Part shown: positions 6,933 to 15,885 of the stretch, piece by piece
How positions within the stretch are numbered: position 1 is the stretch's first letter
Layout: every line of letters begins with the position of its first letter
From: CBDCTM01 sp965222005
GTDB taxonomy: Bacteria; Bacteroidota; Bacteroidia; Chitinophagales; Saprospiraceae
Assembly: GCA_965222005.1 (NCBI GenBank)
Contig: OZ244935.1
Location: 2,480,001-2,544,000 of the forward strand
Reading direction: 5' to 3'
DNA length: 64,000 bases
Translations under genes and position numbers: made by a program
Notes under the pieces: generated by a model
What the model saw: the letters and a program-made list of their open reading frames with translations, nothing else
Databases searched by the model: none
Told to the model about the DNA's origin: nothing

Positions 6933-8563
6933 GAGTGCATGACACATGGTGGGGTTATTTAATATTAAGCAACTTTGTTGTTCCCATGTTCTTGCTGGAT
7001 AACAAACTCCATAAAATCTTCGATATCTCCGTTAAGCTTTACTGCTCTTAAATCCATGATATTCTGTGCTCCTTGAGAAGACCACCTCATTCCACTTTGT
7101 TCCATCCTTTCCTTAACAAGATGTCCGCAGGCTGATTCTACCAATGCAGAACTGACTGGATAACCTTTTTCCAAATATGTTTTGTAGTCCATTTTATGTT
7201 TATGATTGGAAAAATATGTAATGGCTTTTTGTACTTGTTTCTTCTTGTTTTTTGACAGCTTCGCTTTGTCCCTTATCAATTCCAGGTCTTTAATTACTTT
7301 TTCTGTTTTGCTATCCAACAAATCTTCCAACACTCTACGAACCCAGTCTGCTCGGGACGGAGATTTTTCTCCCATAACGGCAGTACCAGCATCCCAAACA
7401 TATTCGCTAACATGAATAATATCTAAAATTATTCCGTCGAATTGAGCGTGCAAATCGTGTTTGTCAACATAAGCTAATATCTTGTCTTCTAAACCGATGC
7501 CCGCATCAATGGGTATTACAAAACCACTTGCTGGATTTTTCATCCTTTGGACAATGTCGTCTAAGCAGTATTCCACTGCCTTTGCCTGGTCATCCAGAAA
7601 GGCCCGACGATGAATCTGTCGATGCATTCGGTTGTCATTTTCTTTGCGAAGTTGCTTGCCTTTTTCATCGTACTCTACTTTTGTTAATGGGCTACCCATT
7701 AGACTTCTAATAATACTATCTTTTGACCTTATTTTAGGCATAAAACAAGATGTAACCGTTACTGTTGCCATCTGCTTGACTCCTTGTTTTTCCCCTTTAC
7801 CTAATCGCTTTTTAGGGTTGCCTGCCTTTTGTTTTTTGTCATTTATTTTGGGAACACCTTTGCCGTCTATCGACCCACATAAATAAACTACTCCATAATA
7901 AACTACTCCATCTTCTGCTTCTTTGTCTCGGCTTTCATAAAAGTCATCCACTAAAGGACCTAGATTTGACGCATTCCTTTCTGAGGATTTACCACTCAAT
8001 TTTAAGCCGAGCAATTTATTCAATAGCCTCACACTCTCTTCAAAATCATTCTCCGATGCGTTCTCGCCTACCAATTCTTGCAACAGGTAAGACCAAGTAC
8101 TCATTTTTGGCAATTCCAACTGATTATCTAATTCGTAATAGCTCCCTGTAGCTTTACTCCAATGCCGGGGGCGTGTTATCGTCAGCCTACCAAATATGCT
8201 CGTATACTTCCTTGTCTTCAGACCTTTTGACTCTAAGGATTGTCCCGTTTCTGTCTTCGGAGTAAACCCCCTAAGACTCCTTATTTTTTGCTCTATTACC
8301 ACGCTTAATAATACTAGACCCAATTGTAGTAGGTGTCTTAAAAGCCCTTTCTCTATATGATGCATACTTACATCTGATGACATATAATTTTGAGCAAGGT
8401 TTATTATTTTTTGAATTTCTCGGTGTATTCGTGGGTCGTTCTCTAGTTTTTCCATATCTTACAATAGGAGTTTTTGGGTTTGAAATTTGGTTTGCAACTC
8501 TAAATTACAAAATCCCAGAAACTCCTTATCATATCAATATTCCCCACCATATGTCATGCACTC
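6933..8563 (-). mobile_element. ISKra4-family insertion sequence, complete, 1631 bp
   Basis: The ends are 22-bp inverted repeats with one mismatch, starting GAGTGCATGACACATGG at 6933 and ending CCATATGTCATGCACTC at 8563. The flanks carry the 9-bp direct repeat atatcatta at 6924-6932 and 8564-8572. It carries one transposase gene on the minus strand. It interrupts a small toxin-like gene, and rejoining the flanks minus one duplication restores its frame. Confidence 0.88.
6965..8455 (-). CDS. ISKra4-family transposase
   Basis: 496 aa. Recognised by the family blocks: GSIDGKGVPK (first Asp, about residue 197), IILDIIHVSEYVWDA (second Asp, about 340), ALVESACGHLVKERM (Glu) and GMRWSSQGAQNIMDLRAV near the C-terminus. 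A long lysine-rich stretch (KINDKKQKAGNPKKRLGKG) follows the first Asp. The N-terminal helical region precedes a RPRHWSK motif. The gene starts 108 bp inside the right inverted repeat and ends 32 bp from the left one. No frameshift. Confidence 0.92.
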   Translation of the reverse strand: MEKLENDPRIHREIQKIINLAQNYMSSDVSMHHIEKGLLRHLLQLGLVLLSVVIEQKIRSLRGFTPKTETGQSLESKGLKTRKYTSIFGRLTITRPRHWSKATGSYYELDNQLELPKMSTWSYLLQELVGENASENDFEESVRLLNKLLGLKLSGKSSERNASNLGPLVDDFYESRDKEAEDGVVYYGVVYLCGSIDGKGVPKINDKKQKAGNPKKRLGKGEKQGVKQMATVTVTSCFMPKIRSKDSIIRSLMGSPLTKVEYDEKGKQLRKENDNRMHRQIHRRAFLDDQAKAVEYCLDDIVQRMKNPASGFVIPIDAGIGLEDKILAYVDKHDLHAQFDGIILDIIHVSEYVWDAGTAVMGEKSPSRADWVRRVLEDLLDSKTEKVIKDLELIRDKAKLSKNKKKQVQKAITYFSNHKHKMDYKTYLEKGYPVSSALVESACGHLVKERMEQSGMRWSSQGAQNIMDLRAVKLNGDIEDFMEFVIQQEHGNNKVA

Positions 8564-8751
8564 ATATCATTATAAAAACCACTTTGCAAATCGATCTTAT
8601 GAGATTCAAAGAATGATTCAAAGAATGATTCAAGATATTCAGCGTCTGTCCATATCGTAAATAACTTCCTAAATTCATTGATATCTTCATCACTGTATTG
8701 GACAGAATAGAGACTTTTCTCTACTATCTCAAATATACAATTTATAGTCAT
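8564..8751 (-). pseudogene. Toxin-like gene, 5' fragment (split by ISKra4 element)
   Basis: From ATG at 8751 it encodes MTINCIFEIVEKSLYSVQ, then acidic and aromatic residues (YSDEDINEFRKLFTIWTDAE), a duplicated ESFFESFFES stretch, and ends QSGFYND where the IS begins. The duplicated ESFF comes from a short tandem repeat (gattcaaagaat) at 8612-8635. Joined to 6776-6932 it gives about 115 codons of a small acidic protein. It resembles the start of small proteins found with XRE regulators (moderate to low certainty). Broken by the IS and cut at the 3' end, so inactive. Confidence 0.6.
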
Positions 8752-8875
8752 CAAATCAACCTACAAGTTTATTAATTAACAAGAAATGTACTGAAATGTT
8801 ACAATATTACAACAAAAAGGCGTTATAAATATGTTAAAGTTTATATGTGTACTCTATGTTAACCCTTGCTTGTGC

Positions 8876-9739
8876 CTAACGGCCTGCGTAAACGCCCATA
8901 CGCCCCATCTGGTAGTCGCGCATTGCCTCCAGTATTTCGGTTTGCGTGTTCATTACAAAAGGGCCGTGCTGTACCATCGGCTCATGGATGGGCTCACCTG
9001 CCAATAGCAGTATGCGGGTGTTGTCAATAGCTTCAAACGAGCAGCCATCGCCATCCTGATTGAACAAAACCAATTGCTCGCCTACCGCCTGCTGTCCGTT
9101 TTTCCATTCAATTTTTCCATCCAGCAGATACAGAAAAGCATTCCAGGAATCGTTGATCGGTAGCTCTACCAAGGTGCCTGCTGCTGCTTCGAGCTGCAAG
9201 ATCAGCAGAGGAGAATAGGTTTGAGCGGGACCGCTAAGTTCTTTAAATTTACCTGCCACAAGCTTGGTCGTCAAACCCTCTGTGGAGATTTTCGGGATAT
9301 TGGCTTCCTTAATATCCTGGTAGCGGGGCTGCACCATTTTGTTCGCCTTGGAAAGGTTGACCCAAAGCTGGATGCCCTCCATAGTACCGCCTTTATCGAG
9401 AAATTCGGGCGAGGCCAATTCGCTGTGGATGATGCCGCGGCCTGCGGTCATCCATTGTACATCCCCTCCTTGTAAGATGCCGGTATTGCCACGGCTGTCG
9501 TGATGGCGAATCCCTCCCTGGTACAAAAAAGTGATCGGCTCGAAGCCCCGGTGAGGATGTGGGCCCACATTCAACGGGTCCTGGCCGGGGCTGACGGGAG
9601 TAGGGCCAAAGTGATGCAGCAGCAAAAACGGGCTGATTTGGCGGATGCCATCTCCCGGCAAAGGTTGTTTTACCCGTGTACTTCCCATCAGCAGCTGCCT
9701 GGCGGTGGAGATTTGTTTGATAGAACGTATCTTTTTCAT
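8876..9739 (-). CDS. Pirin family protein
   Basis: 287 aa, normal for bicupin pirins. The N-terminal cupin shows the metal-ligand pattern HPHRGFE, HHDSRGN and GRGIIHSE, with the typical PFLLLHHFGPTP start. The C-terminal cupin contains the usual AGEPIHEPMVQHGPFVMNT motif. Pirins of this type bind a single metal and some have quercetinase activity; the physiological role here is not shown. It is a stand-alone minus-strand gene, divergent from the HtrA-like protease at 9977. The 112 bp before the downstream toxin-like relic are AT-rich and hold nothing recognisable. Confidence 0.93.
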   Translation of the reverse strand: MKKIRSIKQISTARQLLMGSTRVKQPLPGDGIRQISPFLLLHHFGPTPVSPGQDPLNVGPHPHRGFEPITFLYQGGIRHHDSRGNTGILQGGDVQWMTAGRGIIHSELASPEFLDKGGTMEGIQLWVNLSKANKMVQPRYQDIKEANIPKISTEGLTTKLVAGKFKELSGPAQTYSPLLILQLEAAAGTLVELPINDSWNAFLYLLDGKIEWKNGQQAVGEQLVLFNQDGDGCSFEAIDNTRILLLAGEPIHEPMVQHGPFVMNTQTEILEAMRDYQMGRMGVYAGR

Positions 9740-9976
9740 TGAACTTCCTTTTTATTTGATAGATCAACAGGCGAGCCGAACAAAAGTTGAAAGCCATTTT
9801 GGCATATAAAGCTAGCAAAAACAGCCGTTTTGGCAGGCTTTGCTGGCTGGTACAAATATCGCTATCCTCAATTTACCTTTCCAAGCATTTCGAACGATCA
9901 ACATCCCTATTGCCCATTGCTGTAAAAGTGGTATAGCAAATAGGCACTCATTTATTTTAACCAAAGCAATCTAATT

Positions 9977-10990
9977 ATGATCCGGTCAATTTCAAATTCT
10001 CCTCCATCGGATGATGCCACCCACCAGGCTTCTCCCAATGATGCTCCTTTGCTGGATGCGTATTCAAATACGGTGATTCAGGTATCGCAGGATGTGAGCC
10101 CGGCAGTAGTGAGGATCAGAGTTCAAAAAGCGATGCGGCAAAGGCGTGGCCGGCGACCTGCCCGGCAGGGCAACTCTGGCTCTGGCTTTATCATTTCGCC
10201 CGAAGGATATATCGTAACGAACAGTCATGTGATCAGTGGAGCCAAAGCCATTCAAGTGATGCTGATTGACGGGCGCACTTACAAGGCACAGCTCATAGGT
10301 GACGATCCGGCCACCGATATGGCCATCCTGAAAATAGAGGCAGATCAGCTGCTTCATATCCATTTCGGCAATTCCGACCAGCTGCAGGTGGGCCAAATCG
10401 CCATTGCTATCGGCAATCCCTATGGATTTCAGTACAGCCTCACGGCAGGCATAGTGAGTGCGCTGGGTCGCAGTCTGCGGTCAGAATCGGGGCGCTTGAT
10501 CGACAATGTAATCCAAACGGATGCGGCGCTCAACCCCGGCAATTCGGGCGGCCCGTTGGTGGATTCGAACGGCCGGGTGATTGGTGTCAACACTGCCGTA
10601 ATCCTCCCGGCACAGGGCTTGTGCTTTGCAGTGGCCTCCAATTTGGCAGAGTATGTTGCCAGCGAGCTGATCACCAAAGGTAAGGTGAAGCGGGGCTTTT
10701 TGGGAATTGCCGGGCAGCAGTTTCGCTTTGCTCCCAACGCTCGCCGCCGCTTGAACCTGGAGAAGGCAGATGGCATCATGGTGAGCTTTATTGAGCCGGA
10801 CAGCCCTGCCTACAACGCAGAGCTGCGTAAGGGCGATGTACTTATTGGCTTTGAGGGGCAGCCCATCGGTTCGATAGACGACCTGCATCGCCTGTTGGAT
10901 GCTTCCACAATCAATCGGAAGATAGTGCTCGATATTCTCAGGGATGGCCATAAGCAACAGGTATCAGTGGTGCCTCTGGAGTTGAGCTAG
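9977..10990 (+). CDS. HtrA/Deg-like serine protease with one PDZ domain
   Basis: 337 aa. The trypsin-like triad is complete: H84 in VTNSHVIS, D114 in PATDMAILKI, S190 in NPGNSGGPL. A PDZ domain covers about residues 235-330 (GIMVSFIEPDSPAYNAELRK, GDVLIGFEGQPI). Between signature and PDZ there is the usual LGRSL and GVNTAVI. It has no signal peptide or membrane helix: the N-terminus is MIRSISNSPPSDDATHQ, so it should be cytoplasmic unless exported another way. It also has a basic insert RQRRGRRPAR at 55-63. Stand-alone gene. Confidence 0.9.
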   Translation: MIRSISNSPPSDDATHQASPNDAPLLDAYSNTVIQVSQDVSPAVVRIRVQKAMRQRRGRRPARQGNSGSGFIISPEGYIVTNSHVISGAKAIQVMLIDGRTYKAQLIGDDPATDMAILKIEADQLLHIHFGNSDQLQVGQIAIAIGNPYGFQYSLTAGIVSALGRSLRSESGRLIDNVIQTDAALNPGNSGGPLVDSNGRVIGVNTAVILPAQGLCFAVASNLAEYVASELITKGKVKRGFLGIAGQQFRFAPNARRRLNLEKADGIMVSFIEPDSPAYNAELRKGDVLIGFEGQPIGSIDDLHRLLDASTINRKIVLDILRDGHKQQVSVVPLELS

Positions 10991-11043
10991 TAGAGCTGTT
11001 ATTTTTTGGAGGATCGAAGGCTGGGTTATTGTTAGCTTTGCAG

Positions 11044-11051
11044 TATATTTG
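11044..11051 (+). promoter_or_regulatory. -7 box before the metal-efflux cluster
   Basis: TATATTTG fits the Bacteroidota -7 element TAnnTTTG, 9 bp before the ATG at 11061. No convincing -33 TTTG at the right distance. Confidence 0.35.
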
Positions 11052-11060
11052 TATCCTCAA

Positions 11061-11360
11061 ATGAAAACAATAGCCTGCATCCTTTCACTTTTTTTCCTGG
11101 CGATGGCTTTTTCGCCTTGTACTGATGGTTCTACCTGTGATGAAGAGGTAGCGGCTCATCAACATGATCATTCTGATGATCAGGAGGATGCTTGCACCCC
11201 TTTGTGTGTATGCTCATGCTGCGGAATAGAGCTTACACCCATCGTTGAAGAAGTGATACTCGAAATTCTGCCGGCTACTCCATCACTCAGCTTTAGTCAT
11301 TCCATTCACTATACCTACTCCTTTGCCTCTTCCGTTTGGCATCCTCCGTCCTTTGCATAG
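11061..11360 (+). CDS. DUF6660-type small secreted Cys/His-rich protein
   Basis: 99 aa from ATG 11061 (MKTIACILSLFFLAMAFSPC). Signal peptide followed by a Cys/His/Asp-rich segment: CTDGSTCDEEVAAHQHDHSD and then CTPLCVCSCCGIEL. This layout matches the small proteins found directly before CusA-type pumps in Bacteroidota (DUF6660). It lies 172 bp before the RND pump gene on the same strand. A periplasmic metal-binding or metal-sensing role is plausible from the Cys/His clusters but not proven. Confidence 0.7.
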   Translation: MKTIACILSLFFLAMAFSPCTDGSTCDEEVAAHQHDHSDDQEDACTPLCVCSCCGIELTPIVEEVILEILPATPSLSFSHSIHYTYSFASSVWHPPSFA

Positions 11361-11532
11361 TTGCATTCCCGTGGACAGCTATGCCCTGTCCTGACTATTA
11401 TTCAACTGATTTACTTTGCGCAGCCGACATGTGGGCTGTTCCATGCCTTGCAGCTGTGCAGAATATGACAACAAACTGACCAAAACTCGTTGAATAAAAA
11501 AGGCTTGAGAGGCGACAAAAAAATGAAATTTC

Positions 11533-14500
11533 ATGTTCGATAAGATCATTGCATATTCAATTAGGCAAAAGTTTATTGTAGGCTTGATGGTGATTGTTCT
11601 GGTAGGCATGGGTATTTATTCGCTCAACAAATTGCCTATTGACGCGCTGCCGGATATTACCAACAATCAGGTACAAATACTGACACCGGCTCCCAATCTG
11701 GCTACACAGGAGGTAGAATTATTTATTACCTATCCCATTGAATTAGCAGTAAAATCGATCCCACGAATCGTGGAATTGCGATCTATCAGTCGTTTTGGCC
11801 TGAGCATCGTAACCGTGGTATTTGAAGAAAGTGCGGACATTTACTGGGCGCGCGCTCAAATCAGTGAGCGACTAAAAGAGGTAACACAGGAGATTCCTCC
11901 CGGCTTTGGCCGATCAGAGATGGCACCTATCAGTACAGGGCTGGGCGAAATCTATCAGTACACAGTGAGTGCGGAAGAAGGCTATGAAGAGCAATTCAAT
12001 ACGATGGAATTGCGGTCGATTCAGGACTGGATCATCGTACCTCAGTTGCTGGGGACGAAAGGCGTGGCAGAGGTCAACACACTGGGCGGAGTATTGAAAG
12101 AGTACGAAGTAGCGGTGAATCCGGACAAGCTCAACAGTATGGGTATCACCATGCACGATATATACGAAGCGCTGAGCCAAAATAACCAAAATACGGGAGG
12201 TGCCTACATCGATAAGAGGCCGTACATGTATTTCATCAGAGGGGTTGGGATGGTCAATTCATTGGATGATGTGAACAAGATCGTCATTACCAATCGCAAC
12301 AATGTGCCCGTGTTAGTGAGAGATGTAGCGGAGGTGAAATTTGGCTCGGCAGTTCGATATGGCGCTACCACCAGAGATGGCAAAGGGGAAGTAGTGAACG
12401 GAATGGTGATGATGCTAAAGGGAGCAAACAGCGCGGAGATCATTGCATTGGTAAAAGATAAGATGGAACAGATCAAAGCCACTTTGCCCGAAGGTGTAAG
12501 CGTAACGCCTTATCTGGACAGGAGCAAGCTGGTAGGCAGAGCCATCGCCACGGTACGTACCAATCTCATTGAAGGGGCGCTGATTGTCATATTCATTTTG
12601 GTGCTACTCATTGGCAATTGGCGGGCCGGACTTATTGTAGCTACCGTGATACCCTTGTCATTGCTTTTTGCCGTGTCGATGATGCGCCTCTTTGGAGTGA
12701 GTGGCAACCTGATGAGCCTGGGCGCTATTGATTTCGGGCTCATCGTTGATGGGGCTGTAATATTGGTGGAGGCCATTGTACATAGGCTGCAAAGTACTTC
12801 GATCATCAGGAAGCTGACACCCAAAGAGATGGATAAGGAAGTATATGCAGCCACTTCGAAAATCAGAAACAGCGCCGCTTTTGGCGAGATGATCATTCTT
12901 ATCGTATATCTCCCTATCCTGGCCCTGGTGGGCATAGAGGGCAAAATGTTTAAGCCAATGGCGCAAACGGTAGCCTTTGCAATTTTGGGAGCCTTTCTGC
13001 TTTCGCTGACCTATATCCCCATGATGAGCGCTGTGTTTTTGAATAAAACAACGGGCCATAAAAAAAATGTCTCGGATCGGATCATCGCTTTTTTCCAACA
13101 GCTTTACAGCCCCGTACTCAAAGCCGCCATGCGGGCCAAATGGGTGGTGCTGGTCTTGGCCATCGCTTTGTTTGGGCTGGCTTTGAATGTATTTGATAGC
13201 TTGGGTGGGGAATTTATTCCCACACTTTCAGAAGGAGACATTGCCACGCATGTGATCATTCCACCGGGCAGTTCGCTGCAGCAGGAAATTCATAGTACTA
13301 CAAAAGCAGAGCAATTATTATTAAAAAATTTTCCGGAAATCGAGCAAGTGGTATCCAAAATTGGAAGCGCCGAAGTGCCTACCGATCCTATGCCCATAGA
13401 AGTGGCAGATGTGATGGTGATATTGAAGGATAAAAAAGAATGGACCTCAGCTGGGTCAAAAAAAGAGATGTTTGAGAAAATGGAAGAAGTATTGGATGAA
13501 CTGCCTGGAGTGACCACTGAATTTTCGCAACCCATCCAAATGCGGTTCAATGAATTGATGACAGGGATTCGAAGCGACGTAGGAGTGAAGATATTTGGCG
13601 AAGATATAGATTTGCTTCTGGCCCTGGGGGAGGAAGCAGAAGGCATTATCAGTAGTGTGCCAGGAATAGTGAATTGCAGGGCTGAAACCGTGTCGGGCCT
13701 GCCGCAGATTGTGATTCGATACAACAAGGATTTGCTCGCCCTCTACGGCCTTCATGTGGGGGATCTCAACGAAACAGTGAGTATGGGCTTTGCAGGCCGA
13801 ACAGCCGGAATGATATATGAAGGGGAGAAAAAATACAAATTGGTGATCCGCTTGGCTGAGGAATTCCGGCAGGACATTGAGCAGGTGAAAAACCTGTACA
13901 TTACCTTGCCCTCCGGCAGCCAGGTGCCTTTGGAAGAGGTGGCAGAGATTAAATATGAGCGGGGTCCGACACAGATCAGCCGGGAGGATGGCAAGAGACG
14001 AATAATAGTAGGCTTTAATGTGCGCGGGCGAGATGTAGAGACCGTTGTGGAGGATATTCAGAAAAAATTAGAAGCCCAGTTGGAGCTGCCGGCAGGATAT
14101 TATATAACCTATGCAGGCCAGTTTGAAAACCTTCAGCGGGCCAACCAGCGCTTAATTGTAGCCGTACCAATAGCCTTGAGCCTGATCTTTATCTTATTGT
14201 TTTTTACCTTTAATAGTGTCTTACAATCCTTGCTTATATTCACTGCTATTCCGCTTTCGGCAATAGGGGGGGTGTTTGCTCTGTGGATAAGGGGGATGCC
14301 TTTCAGCATATCTGCAGGGATTGGATTCATTGCACTCTTCGGAGTAGCAGTGCTGAATGGCATTGTGCTGATCGCTTATTTTAATCAATTAAAAAAGGAA
14401 GGCATGACGAATATTATTGAACGCATCCACACCGGCACCCGGGTAAGGCTACGCCCGGTTTTGATGACGGCGGCAGTAGCCTCGCTGGGTTTTTTGCCGA

Positions 14501-15876
14501 TGGCCCTGAGTACGAGTGCCGGGGCAGAGGTGCAAAAACCACTGGCCACGGTAGTCATCGGTGGATTGATTACTGCCACACTGTTGACCCTTATCGTGCT
14601 TCCCATCTTGTACTATTATGCTGAAAAAGGATTAGGATTTATTAAGGATAATAGATACTTGGCTATTTTGCTTGCTTTGTGTGTAGCTTCAAGCTCTGCC
14701 TACGCCCAGCCTTCCGGAAAGCTGACTTTGAGCGATGCCATACAATCGGCCCTGGCGGCCAACAAAAGCCTGAAAGCAACCAGCCTCAGCATTCAAAAGC
14801 ACCAACAGCTGAAAGTCGCTCCTTATCTGTTGCCCAACACAGAGGTGTCAGGCTCTTTCGGACAGGTTAACAATCACATGTTTGACCACAGCTATAGCAT
14901 TTCACAGCAATTCAACCCCTTCATTTCCAAAGCGGCTAAAGCCAGCGCGAACGCACAATACGAGCTGTCGAAGTTACAATACGAATCCGACAAACAGGAG
15001 ATTATATTTCGGGTTCGCCAAGCATGGGATGCCTTACAATATTATCACACCCAACTTGACTTGCTCAAAGAGCAACAAGCAGTTTGGCAGCAGTTTTTGA
15101 AATATGCCGAACGCCAATACGAGCTGGGGGAAAGCAGTTTGCGGGAGAAAACAGAGGCTGAGTTGTCGTCTCAAAAAATTGAATTACAAATAGCTAAAAC
15201 CTCCGCAGAATCTGCAAGTGAGCTACTTCGGCTGAAAACGCTATTGAACACAAAGAATAATCTTGACATTCCATACCAAACCTACGCGGTTTTCGATCAA
15301 ATCACAGCCTTCGCCAATCCAGTCCAAAATCATCAACTCAAAATAGCTGCGCAGGAAGTGCAGATAAGCAAAGCCCAACAACAATTGTACGCCGCCGAGC
15401 GGAAGCCTGCATTTGCCATAGGATATTTCATCCAGTCTTTTCAGGGCGAGCTGGAAGTGGATGGAGAAGTGATCGATTACGATCTTGTACCGCGCTTTCA
15501 TGGTGTGGATGTGGGCGTGAGTATTCCGATATTCCGCAAAGGACATCATGCCAGGTCGCAGGCTGCTCAGACGGATATCGCCATCGGGCAGGCAAAGCTG
15601 GAGCAGCTGGGCGTGGAGGTTCAAAACGAACTGGATGTCTGCCGCCTGCAATTGAAAAGACTCCAGTCGGATTTGGCTTATTACCAAAATTCGGCTCTGC
15701 CCAATGCGGCCCGTATGGTTGCCAGTGCTGAAGAAGCCTATAAGTTAGGCGATATCGGGTATCAGGATTATGTCCAAAGCCTTCAAACCCGCTTTGCCAT
15801 TCAAACCGCCCGGCTCCATACCATAAAAGCATACAACAACCAGCTTTTTGTGCTTTTATATTTGCTAAATAAATAA
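11533..15876 (+). CDS. CusA/CzcA-type heavy-metal RND pump fused to a TolC-like domain
   Basis: 1447 aa, about 400 longer than a normal CusA. Residues 1-1040 are the RND pump: MFDKIIAYSIRQKFIVGL start, HME-type signature LGAIDFGLIVDGAVILVEA in the membrane helix 4 region (about 400), and LGAEVQKPLA-like loop before the last helices. After helix 12 a new hydrophobic, signal-like stretch (LAILLALCVASSSAYAQ, about 1045-1060) leads into an outer-membrane efflux (TolC) domain with its repeated coiled helices (LTLSDAIQSALAANKSLKA; later AEEAYKLGDIGYQDYVQSLQ). Such fusions are known in Bacteroidota; how one chain reaches both membranes is unresolved, cleavage at AYAQ being a possibility. Followed 9 bp later by the adaptor gene. 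Confidence 0.93.
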   Translation: MFDKIIAYSIRQKFIVGLMVIVLVGMGIYSLNKLPIDALPDITNNQVQILTPAPNLATQEVELFITYPIELAVKSIPRIVELRSISRFGLSIVTVVFEESADIYWARAQISERLKEVTQEIPPGFGRSEMAPISTGLGEIYQYTVSAEEGYEEQFNTMELRSIQDWIIVPQLLGTKGVAEVNTLGGVLKEYEVAVNPDKLNSMGITMHDIYEALSQNNQNTGGAYIDKRPYMYFIRGVGMVNSLDDVNKIVITNRNNVPVLVRDVAEVKFGSAVRYGATTRDGKGEVVNGMVMMLKGANSAEIIALVKDKMEQIKATLPEGVSVTPYLDRSKLVGRAIATVRTNLIEGALIVIFILVLLIGNWRAGLIVATVIPLSLLFAVSMMRLFGVSGNLMSLGAIDFGLIVDGAVILVEAIVHRLQSTSIIRKLTPKEMDKEVYAATSKIRNSAAFGEMIILIVYLPILALVGIEGKMFKPMAQTVAFAILGAFLLSLTYIPMMSAVFLNKTTGHKKNVSDRIIAFFQQLYSPVLKAAMRAKWVVLVLAIALFGLALNVFDSLGGEFIPTLSEGDIATHVIIPPGSSLQQEIHSTTKAEQLLLKNFPEIEQVVSKIGSAEVPTDPMPIEVADVMVILKDKKEWTSAGSKKEMFEKMEEVLDELPGVTTEFSQPIQMRFNELMTGIRSDVGVKIFGEDIDLLLALGEEAEGIISSVPGIVNCRAETVSGLPQIVIRYNKDLLALYGLHVGDLNETVSMGFAGRTAGMIYEGEKKYKLVIRLAEEFRQDIEQVKNLYITLPSGSQVPLEEVAEIKYERGPTQISREDGKRRIIVGFNVRGRDVETVVEDIQKKLEAQLELPAGYYITYAGQFENLQRANQRLIVAVPIALSLIFILLFFTFNSVLQSLLIFTAIPLSAIGGVFALWIRGMPFSISAGIGFIALFGVAVLNGIVLIAYFNQLKKEGMTNIIERIHTGTRVRLRPVLMTAAVASLGFLPMALSTSAGAEVQKPLATVVIGGLITATLLTLIVLPILYYYAEKGLGFIKDNRYLAILLALCVASSSAYAQPSGKLTLSDAIQSALAANKSLKATSLSIQKHQQLKVAPYLLPNTEVSGSFGQVNNHMFDHSYSISQQFNPFISKAAKASANAQYELSKLQYESDKQEIIFRVRQAWDALQYYHTQLDLLKEQQAVWQQFLKYAERQYELGESSLREKTEAELSSQKIELQIAKTSAESASELLRLKTLLNTKNNLDIPYQTYAVFDQITAFANPVQNHQLKIAAQEVQISKAQQQLYAAERKPAFAIGYFIQSFQGELEVDGEVIDYDLVPRFHGVDVGVSIPIFRKGHHARSQAAQTDIAIGQAKLEQLGVEVQNELDVCRLQLKRLQSDLAYYQNSALPNAARMVASAEEAYKLGDIGYQDYVQSLQTRFAIQTARLHTIKAYNNQLFVLLYLLNK

Positions 15877-15885
15877 TCTGCTACG

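Noticed and set aside
12658..13098. Several long minus-strand frames inside the CusA gene
   Set aside because: Antisense of a well-recognised gene; amino-acid patterns have no family resemblance.
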